The position numbers were made by a program, and so were the translations under genes. Shown piece by piece: positions 1-8,043 of a DNA stretch of 64,000 nt. Every line of letters begins with the position of its first letter. The stretch's first letter is position 1. Source of the DNA: Mucilaginibacter gossypiicola (GTDB lineage: Bacteria > Bacteroidota > Bacteroidia > Sphingobacteriales > Sphingobacteriaceae). The notes under the pieces are model-generated. The model was not told the DNA's origin. It did not search any database and saw only the letters and a list, made by a program, of their open reading frames with translations. The DNA is taken from NCBI RefSeq assembly GCF_900110105.1, contig NZ_FOCL01000013.1, positions 1 through 64,000 on the forward strand, given 5' to 3'.

Positions 1-13
1 TAACTTAAAAACA

Positions 14-127
14 TTCAGGTGCCTATATCGGCGGTGTCTACCTCTTCCCATTCCGAACAGAGAAGTCAAGCCCGCCAGAGCCGATGGTACTGCGGTAAAA
101 CGTGGGAGAGTAGGTCGGTGCCACCCT
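14..127 (+). rRNA. rrf: 5S ribosomal RNA
   Basis: The stretch contains the strongly conserved 5S core, including CCATTCCGAACAGAGAAG near position 48 and GTGGGAGAGTAGGTCGGTGCC near the 3' end. The two ends pair (AGGTG near 17-21 with CACCC near 122-126) to form helix I. The length of about 114 nt fits bacterial 5S RNA. It lies at the very start of the window, so the 16S and 23S genes of the operon would be upstream and outside. The exact ends are uncertain by a few bases. Confidence 0.95.
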
Positions 128-152
128 TTATCACCTTTAATGGTGCAATAAT

Positions 153-186
153 GCAAAAGCCTTAGCTAATCACTAAGGCTTTTTGC
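153..186 (+). terminator. rRNA operon terminator
   Basis: GCAAAAGCCTTAG pairs with CTAAGGCTTTTTGC around a short AT-rich loop, and the 3' arm runs into a T-tract. It is 25 nt after the 5S gene, as expected for the intrinsic terminator of an rRNA operon. Confidence 0.85.
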
Positions 187-315
187 GTTGATAACCTTTT
201 TGCTCCTGCATATCAACGGGAAACCATTCTCTGCTCTCCATTCGCCAGTCACTAAAAACATTATTATCTCCCCATTTGTCATCCTTATTGCCTAGCCATG
301 ACATGATTAAAAATG

Positions 316-388
316 AGTCATGCTGAGCCTGTCGAAGCATAGCGGGCAGGGTCTCTGCGCGCGACCCTTCGACAAGCTCAGGGTGACA
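316..388. repeat. Palindromic intergenic repeat (TGAGC-TGTCGAAG family)
   Basis: GTCATGCTGAGCCTGTCGAAG is followed about 35 nt later by its imperfect complement CTTCGACAAGCTCAGGGTGAC. This is a widespread bacterial palindromic repeat that gives a spurious 'PELVEG' reading frame on the minus strand. The gene-free stretch 187-583 holds this repeat and otherwise only AT-rich sequence; TAATTTTG at 550-557 is a possible -7 element for the next gene. Confidence 0.8.
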
Positions 389-583
389 GCCCTCTTTAAT
401 AGATATCATTTCACCTTCAAGTTGCCGGATTTAAACACTCAGGATGACAATAGGGGTAATGCTATTCAATATAGCAGTTGTTAAGGCATCATAACACCTA
501 ACTACTCACCGCTTACATTCAACCGCTCACTTATTTTTATTTGTGCATGTAATTTTGCTACCTTAGCATATATACCTAAACGT

Positions 584-1411
584 ATGCTTAGCGCAGAACA
601 AGCCACGCTTTGGCAAAAGATCCTCGATTTTCAGTTGGATGATGCTGAAGCTGCTTTTAAATTTTCGGAACGCCTCGCACGCGAAAATGGATGGACCCTC
701 CATTATACCCTCCGGGTGATTTCCGAATATAAGAAGTTCATTTTTCTTTGTTGCGTATCTGATAAAGGTGTTACCCCATCTGATGCTGTTGACCAGGCCT
801 GGCACTTGCATTTAACTTTTACCCGTTCGTATTGGATAGATCTTTGCCGTAACACGCTTGGTCGGGAGTTACATCACAATCCAACAAAAGGAGGCGCTGA
901 TGAGGATACTAAATATGATGAGTTTTATACAGACACTGCTTATTTATATCATCAATTTTTTGATGGGTTGCCACCTGTGGATATATGGCCCGACAATGCT
1001 AAACGTTTTATAGATATCGATTTCGAAAGAGTTAACAAAAAACGTAACTGGATAATCCGCAAGCTCGGAATTAATAAGGTATTATCGATATCACTGTTTT
1101 GGACTTTTGTTCTGCTTATAATTGCATTAAACGAGGGAGACGGTAGTCTGTTTAGTTTATGTTTTTTAGCCTTTTTTGTGGTGTTATTGATAACTATTTT
1201 TAAATGGGAAAAGGGAGACAGCGCTTATCGAAGAGATGGTGATAACAGTGGTTGTTCTCCTACCGGTGTTGACATAAATAACGGAGATGGCATAAGTCAT
1301 CATGGCCACTCCGGGCATGGCTGTAATAGTGGTTGCAGTAGCCACAGTGGTTGTAGCAGTCATAGCGGATGCTCGGGGTGTTCATCATCCGGATGTGGTA
1401 GCGGGCATTGA
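584..1411 (+). CDS. GRDP-like membrane protein with Cys/Gly/His-rich tail
   Basis: A 275-residue protein. Residues about 60-105 carry a signature resembling glycine-rich-domain proteins (GRDP/DUF1399 type): an aspartate-glutamine-Ala-Trp-His-Leu-His stretch, then RSYW, then HHNPTKGG. Two membrane segments follow at about 165-183 and 189-208. The last 55 residues are dominated by Gly, Ser, Cys and His, with repeated SHSGC and SSGC units. The tail would follow the second membrane segment. The N-terminal domain has no proven function in bacteria that I know of; the tail could bind metal or be disulfide-bonded, which is inference. The start ATG at 584 is the first in the frame, about 27 nt after a TAATTTTG -7-like box. 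It appears to be a single-gene unit, convergent with the next two genes. Confidence 0.6.
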   Translation: MLSAEQATLWQKILDFQLDDAEAAFKFSERLARENGWTLHYTLRVISEYKKFIFLCCVSDKGVTPSDAVDQAWHLHLTFTRSYWIDLCRNTLGRELHHNPTKGGADEDTKYDEFYTDTAYLYHQFFDGLPPVDIWPDNAKRFIDIDFERVNKKRNWIIRKLGINKVLSISLFWTFVLLIIALNEGDGSLFSLCFLAFFVVLLITIFKWEKGDSAYRRDGDNSGCSPTGVDINNGDGISHHGHSGHGCNSGCSSHSGCSSHSGCSGCSSSGCGSGH

Positions 1412-1423
1412 CGAATACAGTTA

Positions 1424-1723
1424 TCAGCTTAAAGCCTCAAATATTTCGGCACTAAGCAGCCCGCTTCCACCGCCAAAATGTTGAACTATTCTAATGCCCG
1501 GTTTTTCGGCACAAAAATATTCGTTCAATTTAAGTTCCGACCTTTCATCAACTCCGCCTCCCATCAAAACCACTTTAAAGTCTTGTGTAGGGAATGCCGC
1601 AATGGCTTCCTCATCGCTGAGGCAGCCTGTTGCGTTCCAGTCAGGATTATTGTTTACCAGTCTTACTACCGTGGCCAGTATTTCGGGGTGCCGGCCAATT
1701 ACCAATATCTGCGTCTTTTCCAT
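1424..1723 (-). CDS. Degenerate response-regulator receiver-like protein
   Basis: A 99-residue protein with an alternating beta/alpha pattern like a CheY receiver: an initial strand QILVIGRH, a third strand KVVLMGGG and a fifth strand IRIVQHFGGG. The phospho-acceptor Asp expected at the end of strand three is replaced by Met/Gly, and the acidic pair after strand one is absent, so ordinary phosphorylation is not expected. The ATG lies 4 nt after the stop of the pirin gene, so the two are almost certainly co-transcribed. The role is unknown. The similarity to receivers is weak and could instead reflect another Rossmann-like fold. Confidence 0.5.
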   Translation of the reverse strand: MEKTQILVIGRHPEILATVVRLVNNNPDWNATGCLSDEEAIAAFPTQDFKVVLMGGGVDERSELKLNEYFCAEKPGIRIVQHFGGGSGLLSAEIFEALS

Positions 1724-1727
1724 GTTC

Positions 1728-2444
1728 TTAAAATTTCATTGGTACGTCTATTAATAAAAACTCAGCATCGGTACCGGCTTCAATAGTAAATTTGTCTGTA
1801 TCCCAAATACCCAATGCGTCACGACTGCTTAATGTTTCGCCGTTAATGATCACTTCGCCGCTTAAAACGAACGCGTAAACACCGTTGCCTTCTTTTTTGA
1901 TGGTATATTCGGCATTCACACCTTTATCAAATTTGCCTAAATGAAACCATGCATCCTGATGGATCCATACGCCGGCATCATCAGGATTGGGTGATAATAC
2001 CTGCTGTAATTTATTATGACGGTCTTCAAGGTTTAATGAGATCTGATCGTAACGCGGTTCAACATTCCGTTTATTAGGATAAATCCAGATCTGTAAAAAC
2101 TTAACTTCGCTCGTACGGTCAAAATTATACTCGCTATGAAAAATTCCGGTACCCGCGCTCATGGCCTGGATATCGCCATTTTTAATGACAGCTACGTTGT
2201 TCATACTGTCTTTATGCTCCAGATCGCCTTCAAGCGGAATGGATATGATTTCCATATTATCATGCGGGTGTTTGCCAAAGCCCATTCCCGGGTCAACGGT
2301 ATCATCATTTAATACCCTTAAAGCTCCAAAGTTCATTCGCTGAGGATTATAATAACCTGCAAAACTGAATGATTGATAACTGTGCAGCCATCCATGGTTT
2401 GCATGTCCGCGGGTGTTAGCTTTATGTAAAATGGTTTGTGCCAT
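1728..2444 (-). CDS. Pirin family protein (YhhW-like bicupin)
   Basis: A 238-residue bicupin of the pirin family, the length typical of the short YhhW/quercetinase-like branch. The metal-binding set is visible as His59 and His61 (KHPHDNMEII), His103 and Glu105 (FHSEYN). Members bind iron or nickel and some show quercetin 2,3-dioxygenase activity; the natural substrate here is unknown. The protein has no signal peptide and should be cytoplasmic. It is the first gene of a two-gene operon with the receiver-like protein downstream. On the minus strand a TAAATTTG box sits about 26 nt upstream of the ATG. Confidence 0.9.
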   Translation of the reverse strand: MAQTILHKANTRGHANHGWLHSYQSFSFAGYYNPQRMNFGALRVLNDDTVDPGMGFGKHPHDNMEIISIPLEGDLEHKDSMNNVAVIKNGDIQAMSAGTGIFHSEYNFDRTSEVKFLQIWIYPNKRNVEPRYDQISLNLEDRHNKLQQVLSPNPDDAGVWIHQDAWFHLGKFDKGVNAEYTIKKEGNGVYAFVLSGEVIINGETLSSRDALGIWDTDKFTIEAGTDAEFLLIDVPMKF

Positions 2445-2469
2445 GATGTGTTTCCTTTAAATTATAGCA

Positions 2470-2477
2470 CAAATTTA
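2470..2477 (-). promoter_or_regulatory. -7 element of the pirin promoter
   Basis: Read on the minus strand this is TAAATTTG, an exact match to the Bacteroidota -7 consensus TAnnTTTG, 26 nt before the pirin start codon. I see no good TTTG -33 element at the expected distance, so the call rests on the -7 box only. Confidence 0.4.
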
Positions 2478-2518
2478 AGGGGGCATTGCCCGGTGGCACT
2501 TGATGTAGGTTAAGAAAT

Positions 2519-2601
2519 GGTGAATGGTTGATTGGGTGAGTGGAGAATAGTTATTTATGGCGCATAAACCACTGACTCATCAACTCAATCAACCATTCAC
2601 C
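2519..2601. repeat. 16-bp inverted repeat at the crp/pirin boundary
   Basis: GGTGAATGGTTGATTG at 2519-2534 is perfectly complementary to CAATCAACCATTCACC at 2586-2601, with weaker pairing continuing inward (GGTGAGTGG against CCACTGACTCAT). The right arm touches the stop codon of the Crp-family gene, so a transcript of that gene would end in a long hairpin, although no T-tract follows. Confidence 0.7.
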
Positions 2602-3185
2602 TACTTTTTCCTCACTATAACACTTTTCATCCGGCTAAAAAATTCGGGGGTTACGCCAATGTATGAGGCTATTTGTTTTTGGGGCAGATGATCTATCAAC
2701 GTAGGATAACGTTTGCAAAAGTTATTATAACGTTCTTCTGCAGTTAAGCTCAGACTATCAATTAGTCGTTGCTGACTGGCTACTAAGGAGTTTTCGGTGA
2801 GGATCCTGAAAAAATGCTCAAACTTAGGGATCTGTGTATATAGTTTTTCCTGGTTTGCTTTAGAAAGCAGCAATACATCGGTATCTTCCAGTGCTTCGAT
2901 ATTCTGTATGCCTGGTTTCTGCGAAATGAGGCTGTACATATCGGCAATCCACCAGTCGGCAGGGGCAAAGCTGAGTACATGTTCGATGCCACTTTTATCT
3001 ACCGTATATCCCCGTAAACAACCGGACGTTACAAAAGCCGAATACTTACATACCTCGCCATACGTAAGCAGAAATTGTTTGCGCTTTACTTTCTTAGGCT
3101 GAAGATAGGCCGTAAAAATTTCTTGTTCTTCGCGGGTTAAGTGAATGTGTTTTTCGAGATTGTTGAGTATCAGATCAAGCGGCAT
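2601..3185 (-). CDS. Crp/Fnr family transcriptional regulator
   Basis: A 194-residue protein with an N-terminal cyclic-nucleotide-binding-like beta-roll (about residues 25-115; motif near SGCLRGYTVDKSG) and a short C-terminal helix-turn-helix ending with KQIASYIGVTPEFFSRMKS, as is usual for the small Crp/Fnr proteins of Bacteroidota. The Fnr-type N-terminal cysteine cluster is absent. The effector is unknown. It is divergent from the sugar operon starting at 3470 with 284 nt between; that position alone does not make it the regulator of that operon. Confidence 0.88.
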   Translation of the reverse strand: MPLDLILNNLEKHIHLTREEQEIFTAYLQPKKVKRKQFLLTYGEVCKYSAFVTSGCLRGYTVDKSGIEHVLSFAPADWWIADMYSLISQKPGIQNIEALEDTDVLLLSKANQEKLYTQIPKFEHFFRILTENSLVASQQRLIDSLSLTAEERYNNFCKRYPTLIDHLPQKQIASYIGVTPEFFSRMKSVIVRKK

Positions 3186-3469
3186 AATGCAAAAATGTGT
3201 TTTATTTGGCTCATTACCGAAGGATGGTTCATTAATCTATCCGGTTTTTTACAGGGTAAGGCATTTATTTAATAAATTTTAAATTAGCTTTATCAATCGT
3301 CAAAAAATCCATGCCAAAATATGCGCATGTTATGCTTATAAAGCGGTATGGATAGCAAAAAAATATCAATATGATTGTGAATGGCTTTTAAACAAGGCCT
3401 GAAGCATAAACAAATAAACCTGGAGCGCATTACCAATTACTGCGTTAAACGATTTTAAAGATAAGTTTT

Positions 3470-4642
3470 ATGATGAAAAATTATTTTTTAACGATCTGCC
3501 TGTGTGTTATTGTTGCTTCGTATGTTAGTGCGCAACAGAAATTTAGCGGCCTTGACGTTGGGCTCGGAAATCTTTACCGTACGTCTGATGCCAAAACAAG
3601 ATCTATTAGTCCGGAAAATTTCAACGGCGAAAAAGGTAAAGGTGGCATGGCTACTACAGGTACCGGTGCCAATGCCTCGCGCGATCTGGGGCAGACCTGG
3701 AAAGTAAGCCCAAGTGTTATCATCAAAAAACATACAACATTTACTGTTGCTGAAATCAATGGTTCGGGAGCCATACAGCATATCTGGATGACGCCGACAG
3801 GTAACTGGCGTTATTCGATACTCCGTTTTTATTGGGATGATGAAACTACACCATCTGTTGAGGTGCCGGTGGGCGATTTCTTTTGTATGGGCTGGGGTAA
3901 ATATGCGCCGGTGACTTCACTGGCTGTGGCCGTAAACCCGGGCAGCGCATTTAATTGTTATTGGCCAATGCCTTTCCGAAAAAAATGCCGCATCACTATG
4001 GAGAACATTGATGATGAGGACATGGTGTTATATTACCAGGTTGATTATACCCTAACCAATGTGCCCGAAGATGCAGGTTATTTTCATGCGCAGTTTCGCC
4101 GTATAAATCCATTGCCTTATAAAAAGGATTTTGTTTTAGTAGATAGTATTCAAGGGAAAGGGCAATACGTAGGTACTTACATCGCTTATGGCTCCAACAA
4201 AAACGGCTGGTGGGGCGAAGGTGAAATCAAGTTTTTTATGGATGGAGATACCAAATTCCCTACCATCAATGGCACTGGTACCGAGGATTATTTCTGCGGA
4301 TCATATGATTTTGATACCCGCCACAGGGATGCCGATGGTAAGGAGAAACCGGGCACAGAGTATACCGAGTTTTGCAGCCCTTACAGCGGTTTGCCACAGG
4401 TGATCCGTGGCGATGGGCACTATAATATTGCCCAGCGTTTTGGATTGTATCGCTGGCATATTGTTGATCCCATCCGCTTTGAAAAAAGCTTAAAAGTTAC
4501 CATACAGGCATTGGGCTGGCGGCATGATGGCCGGTATATGCCTTTGCAGGACGATATTGCTTCAACGGTGTTTTGGTATCAAACCGGCGAACATGGCCCT
4601 TTCCCTAAATTTCCCTCAAAAGACGAATTGGAAGTAAACTGA
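3470..4642 (+). CDS. Exported DUF2961 / GH172 family glycosidase
   Basis: A 390-residue protein with a signal peptide (about 1-21, ending VSAQQ). The GTGTEDYFCGSYDF signature near residue 268 is the hallmark of DUF2961, now glycoside hydrolase family 172, whose characterised members act on fructofuranosides and D-arabinofuranosides; GH172 proteins form jelly-roll oligomers. The substrate here is not predictable from sequence, but the following genes point to a deoxy sugar or other small saccharide taken into the cytoplasm. It is the first gene of the operon through 8832 and overlaps the next start codon by one base (TGATG). Two ATG codons stand in tandem at the start; either may be used. Confidence 0.85.
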   Translation: MMKNYFLTICLCVIVASYVSAQQKFSGLDVGLGNLYRTSDAKTRSISPENFNGEKGKGGMATTGTGANASRDLGQTWKVSPSVIIKKHTTFTVAEINGSGAIQHIWMTPTGNWRYSILRFYWDDETTPSVEVPVGDFFCMGWGKYAPVTSLAVAVNPGSAFNCYWPMPFRKKCRITMENIDDEDMVLYYQVDYTLTNVPEDAGYFHAQFRRINPLPYKKDFVLVDSIQGKGQYVGTYIAYGSNKNGWWGEGEIKFFMDGDTKFPTINGTGTEDYFCGSYDFDTRHRDADGKEKPGTEYTEFCSPYSGLPQVIRGDGHYNIAQRFGLYRWHIVDPIRFEKSLKVTIQALGWRHDGRYMPLQDDIASTVFWYQTGEHGPFPKFPSKDELEVN

Positions 4643-5493
4643 TGAAATTATATAAACTGGCAAAAGGCAGCTTACTGCAACATAACGGGTCATCATATAT
4701 TATTGATGATGAATGGGACAAACTGATCAATCGTGATGGTTTGGCCGCTTACCTGGAATCGGTAACTACAGATACTACAGCTTTAAACGCCGAAGTAGAA
4801 AATGAACACCTAACCGGCAACATATTGCCGCCGATAGGCAACCAGGAAGTATGGGCTGCGGGAGTAACTTATTTACGGAGTAGAGACGCCCGGATGGAGG
4901 AATCAGAAACGGGGGCAAGTTTATACGATAAGGTTTATGACGCAGCCCGGCCAGAGCTTTTTTTCAAAGCGCTTGCGCATCGGGTATCCGGTCATAATGG
5001 TGAGGTTTACATCCGCAAAGATTCTGAATGGAATGTGCCCGAGCCCGAACTTACGCTGTTTGTTAACAGCAATGGTAATATCCAGGGGTATACCATTGGC
5101 AATGATATGAGTTCGCGCAGTATTGAGGGCGAAAACGCCCTGTATCTGCCGCAAGCTAAAGTATATGAAAAAAGCGCGGCGCTTGGGCCATGCCTTTATG
5201 TTACTTCATCGCCCATCCCTGGTGAAACGGTGATCAGCATGAACATTAAGCGTAAAGGTGAGTTGGTTTTTGAAGATGAAACAACGGTATCGCGTATTAA
5301 ACGTTCTTTTGCCGAACTTACCGGGTATTTATACAGTGAATGTGATTTTCCTTACGGATGTTTTTTGATGACAGGCACTTGCCTTGTACCGCCGCCAAGT
5401 TTTACTTTACAAACCGGTGATGTGGTTGAGATCAGTATTGATCATATCGGAACGATGGTAAACGTGATCGGCTTAAACACTAAACATAAATAA
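4642..5493 (+). CDS. Fumarylacetoacetate hydrolase family protein
   Basis: A 283-residue cytoplasmic enzyme of the FAA hydrolase superfamily. The metal-binding acidic set is seen in VPEPELTLF (about residue 131) with the downstream NDMSSR motif, and the KVYEKSAALGP segment is typical. In non-phosphorylative deoxy-sugar pathways, family members cleave 2,4-diketo-3-deoxy acids (for example from L-fuconate or L-rhamnonate) into pyruvate and lactate; in this operon with a FucP-like permease and an SDR that is the most attractive role, but it is inference. The start overlaps the stop of the upstream glycosidase gene. Only 8 nt separate it from the next gene. Confidence 0.85.
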   Translation: MKLYKLAKGSLLQHNGSSYIIDDEWDKLINRDGLAAYLESVTTDTTALNAEVENEHLTGNILPPIGNQEVWAAGVTYLRSRDARMEESETGASLYDKVYDAARPELFFKALAHRVSGHNGEVYIRKDSEWNVPEPELTLFVNSNGNIQGYTIGNDMSSRSIEGENALYLPQAKVYEKSAALGPCLYVTSSPIPGETVISMNIKRKGELVFEDETTVSRIKRSFAELTGYLYSECDFPYGCFLMTGTCLVPPPSFTLQTGDVVEISIDHIGTMVNVIGLNTKHK

Positions 5494-5501
5494 CCCGGTA
5501 T

Positions 5502-6713
5502 ATGCAGCTTTTAAAAAAGTCATGGTTAGTTTTGCTGATTAGCACTTTTGCTGCATGCACTATGTATAAACCACCTGTGAAAAAAGGAAGTTTTGAATAT
5601 GACGAGGAGTTTCTGCGGAAGCGGGACGATAGTCTGATAGTTTTAAGTGACGGTGGCTTAGGAATGGTTATGGTATCTCCAAAATATCAGGGCAAGGTTT
5701 TTACTTCAACGGCTGATGGTTTAAACGGCAAAAGTTTTGGTTGGATCAAATATGAAACTTTTGATCAGAAACAGCCCGACCCGCACATGAATGCTTTTGG
5801 AGGGGAAGACCGCTTGTGGCTTGGGCCGGAAGGCGGGCAGTTTTCACTGTTCTTTAAACCCGGTACCAAAATGGAATTTGCCAACTGGCATACACCTGCT
5901 GCTGTTGATAACGAAAGCTGGGAGCTGATAGCAAAATCCGGTAAAAAGGTTTCCTTAAGCAAAAGCACACACTTGCAAAATTATGCCGGTACCAATTTAT
6001 CAATTAAGCTGGAGCGTGACATCGAGATCATGGAACCCAAAGCAATACAACAATTGCTGAGTATTGATGCTGATACATCTGTAAGATCTGTTGGGTTTAA
6101 CACAGTAAATTCGATCAGCAATACCGGCGACAATGCCTGGGATAAAACCACAGGTGCTCCGTGCTTATGGAATTTGGATATGTTTACGCCATCGCCCAGG
6201 GTGGTGATCGTAGTGCCGTACAATGAGAGTACTTCCGGTAAAGTAGCCACAACCAATTATTTCGGCGAGATTCCGAAAGATAGGATCACGTATAAAAACG
6301 GCATCCTGCTGTTTAAGGCAGATGGCAAAAGCAGGGGTAAATTAGGTATTCCTCCTCATCGTGCAAAAAATATGGCTGGCAGTTATGATGCCGAGAATGA
6401 TGTTTTAACTATAACTATGTTTGATGTAGACAGCACCGCATCATACCTAAACCAGGAATGGAAAACGGATACGGCGCCTTACAGTGGCGATGCAGTAAAT
6501 GCTTATAACGATGGCCCGCTGGCCGATGGCAAACAAATGGGGCCGTTTTATGAAATAGAAAGTGTATCGCCTGCCGCCTTCCTGAAACCGGGAGAAAAGC
6601 TTATACATAAACATAGCGTATTCCATTTTACAGGCAACAAAGCCGCATTAAATAAAATTGCATTAAAAACGCTCGGGATTTCGTTAGATGATATCTCAGC
6701 AGCATTTAAATAA
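5502..6713 (+). CDS. Lipoprotein with aldose-epimerase-like architecture (DUF6786-like)
   Basis: A 403-residue predicted lipoprotein: hydrophobic leader followed by a lipobox ending at Cys19 (STFAAC). The rest is beta-rich, with segments such as AFGGEDRLWLGPEGGQFS near residue 98 that recall galactose-mutarotase-like beta-sandwich proteins; I believe the family is DUF6786 but cannot check. No catalytic residues can be assigned. As an envelope protein in an operon with an exported glycosidase and a sugar permease, it may bind or anomerise the released sugar, which is inference. Confidence 0.6.
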   Translation: MQLLKKSWLVLLISTFAACTMYKPPVKKGSFEYDEEFLRKRDDSLIVLSDGGLGMVMVSPKYQGKVFTSTADGLNGKSFGWIKYETFDQKQPDPHMNAFGGEDRLWLGPEGGQFSLFFKPGTKMEFANWHTPAAVDNESWELIAKSGKKVSLSKSTHLQNYAGTNLSIKLERDIEIMEPKAIQQLLSIDADTSVRSVGFNTVNSISNTGDNAWDKTTGAPCLWNLDMFTPSPRVVIVVPYNESTSGKVATTNYFGEIPKDRITYKNGILLFKADGKSRGKLGIPPHRAKNMAGSYDAENDVLTITMFDVDSTASYLNQEWKTDTAPYSGDAVNAYNDGPLADGKQMGPFYEIESVSPAAFLKPGEKLIHKHSVFHFTGNKAALNKIALKTLGISLDDISAAFK

Positions 6714-6746
6714 CAGATCAATATATAACCAACCAATAAATACTCA

Positions 6747-8024
6747 ATGTCAAAAAACAACGCCCTGTTCGCAGTAGCATTAATTACTTCCCTGTTCTTT
6801 ATCTGGGGATTTGCGCTCAATCTTAACCCGATACTAATTCCGCATTTAAAAAAGGCCTGTCAGCTTAATGATTTTCAATCGTCACTAATTGATTCGGCAT
6901 CCTATATTGCTTATTTTTTATTGCCTATACCCGCAGCGCAGTTTATGAAAAAATACGGCTATAAAGGGGGGATCCTTTTAGGCCTTGTGCTTTTTGCCAC
7001 CGGCGCATTTTTGTTTTACCCGGCTGCTGCTGTACGCAACTATGCGTTTTTCCTCGGTGCATTGTTCGTGGTATTTTCAGGTGCGGCTTTTTTAGAAACT
7101 GCTGCAAATCCGTACATCACTGTATTGGGCGATCCGGCCGGGGCAACAACCCGCATCAACTTTTCGCAGTCATTTAACGGACTGGCCGCAACGCTTGCCC
7201 CTTACCTGGGCGGCTTGTTTATATTATCGGGCAAAAATTTAACCGAAACCGAAACAAAAAGCATGTCGGCAACGGAACTGAACAATTATTTAAATAAAGA
7301 AGCATCATCAGTACAACTGCCTTTTATAATAATAGGTATAGTTGTATTGGTGGTTGCATTTTTGATCTATAAAACAGCCTTCCCTCCAATTGTTGAAGAA
7401 ACAAGCCACGAGCTGGAAGATGATAAGCGTTCGCTGATGACCAGGATTGGTGAGCTGTTGAAAGAGAAACAATTGATGCAGGGTGTACTGGGCGAGTTTT
7501 TTTATGTAGGCGCTCAATCATGTATCAGCAGCTTTTTTATCCGCTTTTCAGAAAAGGTAGCGGGCTTTGCTGAGAAGCCGGCATCTTTCTATTTATCGAT
7601 GGCTTTGCTAAGCTTTATGATCGGTCGTCTGTTAGGCACAGCGCTGATGCTGGTTATTAACCCGGTTAAACTGTTGATCACTTATGCAATTATCAATGTA
7701 GCATTATTGTTCGTGGCGGTGTCTGTACATGGTGCTTTGGCGGTATACGCTTTAATGGGCGTGTTCTTCTTTATGTCGATCATGTTCCCGACTATATTTT
7801 CGCTCAGTATCCGCGGCCTTGGTGCTAAAACCAAGTTAGGCTCATCACTGGTGATCATGGGTATTGTTGGTGGCGCTATCTTCCCGCCAATTATGGGCCG
7901 TATTTCTGATTTAACCAATATTCAAACATCTTATTTGGTGCCTGTAGTTTGCTTCGTGTATATAGGCTATTTTGCGGTGATAAATCTCAAAGTAAAAAAA
8001 GTGGAGATGGTTGCAGCTCATTAA
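6747..8024 (+). CDS. fucP: Sugar MFS transporter, L-fucose:H+ symporter (FucP) type
   Basis: A 425-residue inner-membrane protein with about 12 hydrophobic segments. The N-terminal FFIWGFALNLNPILIPHLKK stretch and the ETAANPYITVLG motif near residue 125 are characteristic of the FHS family (FucP, GluP). FucP of Escherichia coli imports L-fucose with protons; other FHS members carry glucose/galactose or N-acetylglucosamine, so the substrate here depends on context. It lies 33 nt after the lipoprotein gene and 19 nt before the SDR start, consistent with one operon. Confidence 0.85.
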   Translation: MSKNNALFAVALITSLFFIWGFALNLNPILIPHLKKACQLNDFQSSLIDSASYIAYFLLPIPAAQFMKKYGYKGGILLGLVLFATGAFLFYPAAAVRNYAFFLGALFVVFSGAAFLETAANPYITVLGDPAGATTRINFSQSFNGLAATLAPYLGGLFILSGKNLTETETKSMSATELNNYLNKEASSVQLPFIIIGIVVLVVAFLIYKTAFPPIVEETSHELEDDKRSLMTRIGELLKEKQLMQGVLGEFFYVGAQSCISSFFIRFSEKVAGFAEKPASFYLSMALLSFMIGRLLGTALMLVINPVKLLITYAIINVALLFVAVSVHGALAVYALMGVFFFMSIMFPTIFSLSIRGLGAKTKLGSSLVIMGIVGGAIFPPIMGRISDLTNIQTSYLVPVVCFVYIGYFAVINLKVKKVEMVAAH

Positions 8025-8043
8025 TATATCTATCATAAATAAA

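Noticed and set aside
173..409. A minus-strand 78-residue open frame across the first palindromic repeat
   Set aside because: Most of it is the translation of the TGAGC-TGTCGAAG repeat and the rest has no coding character.
1302..1484. A 60-residue open frame on the plus strand
   Set aside because: It is the shifted reading of the Cys/Gly-repeat tail of the gene at 584-1411.
2601..3185. The Crp/Fnr protein as the regulator of the operon at 3470-8832
   Set aside because: It is divergent, but 284 nt away, and I see no Crp-type palindrome between the genes; adjacency alone is weak.
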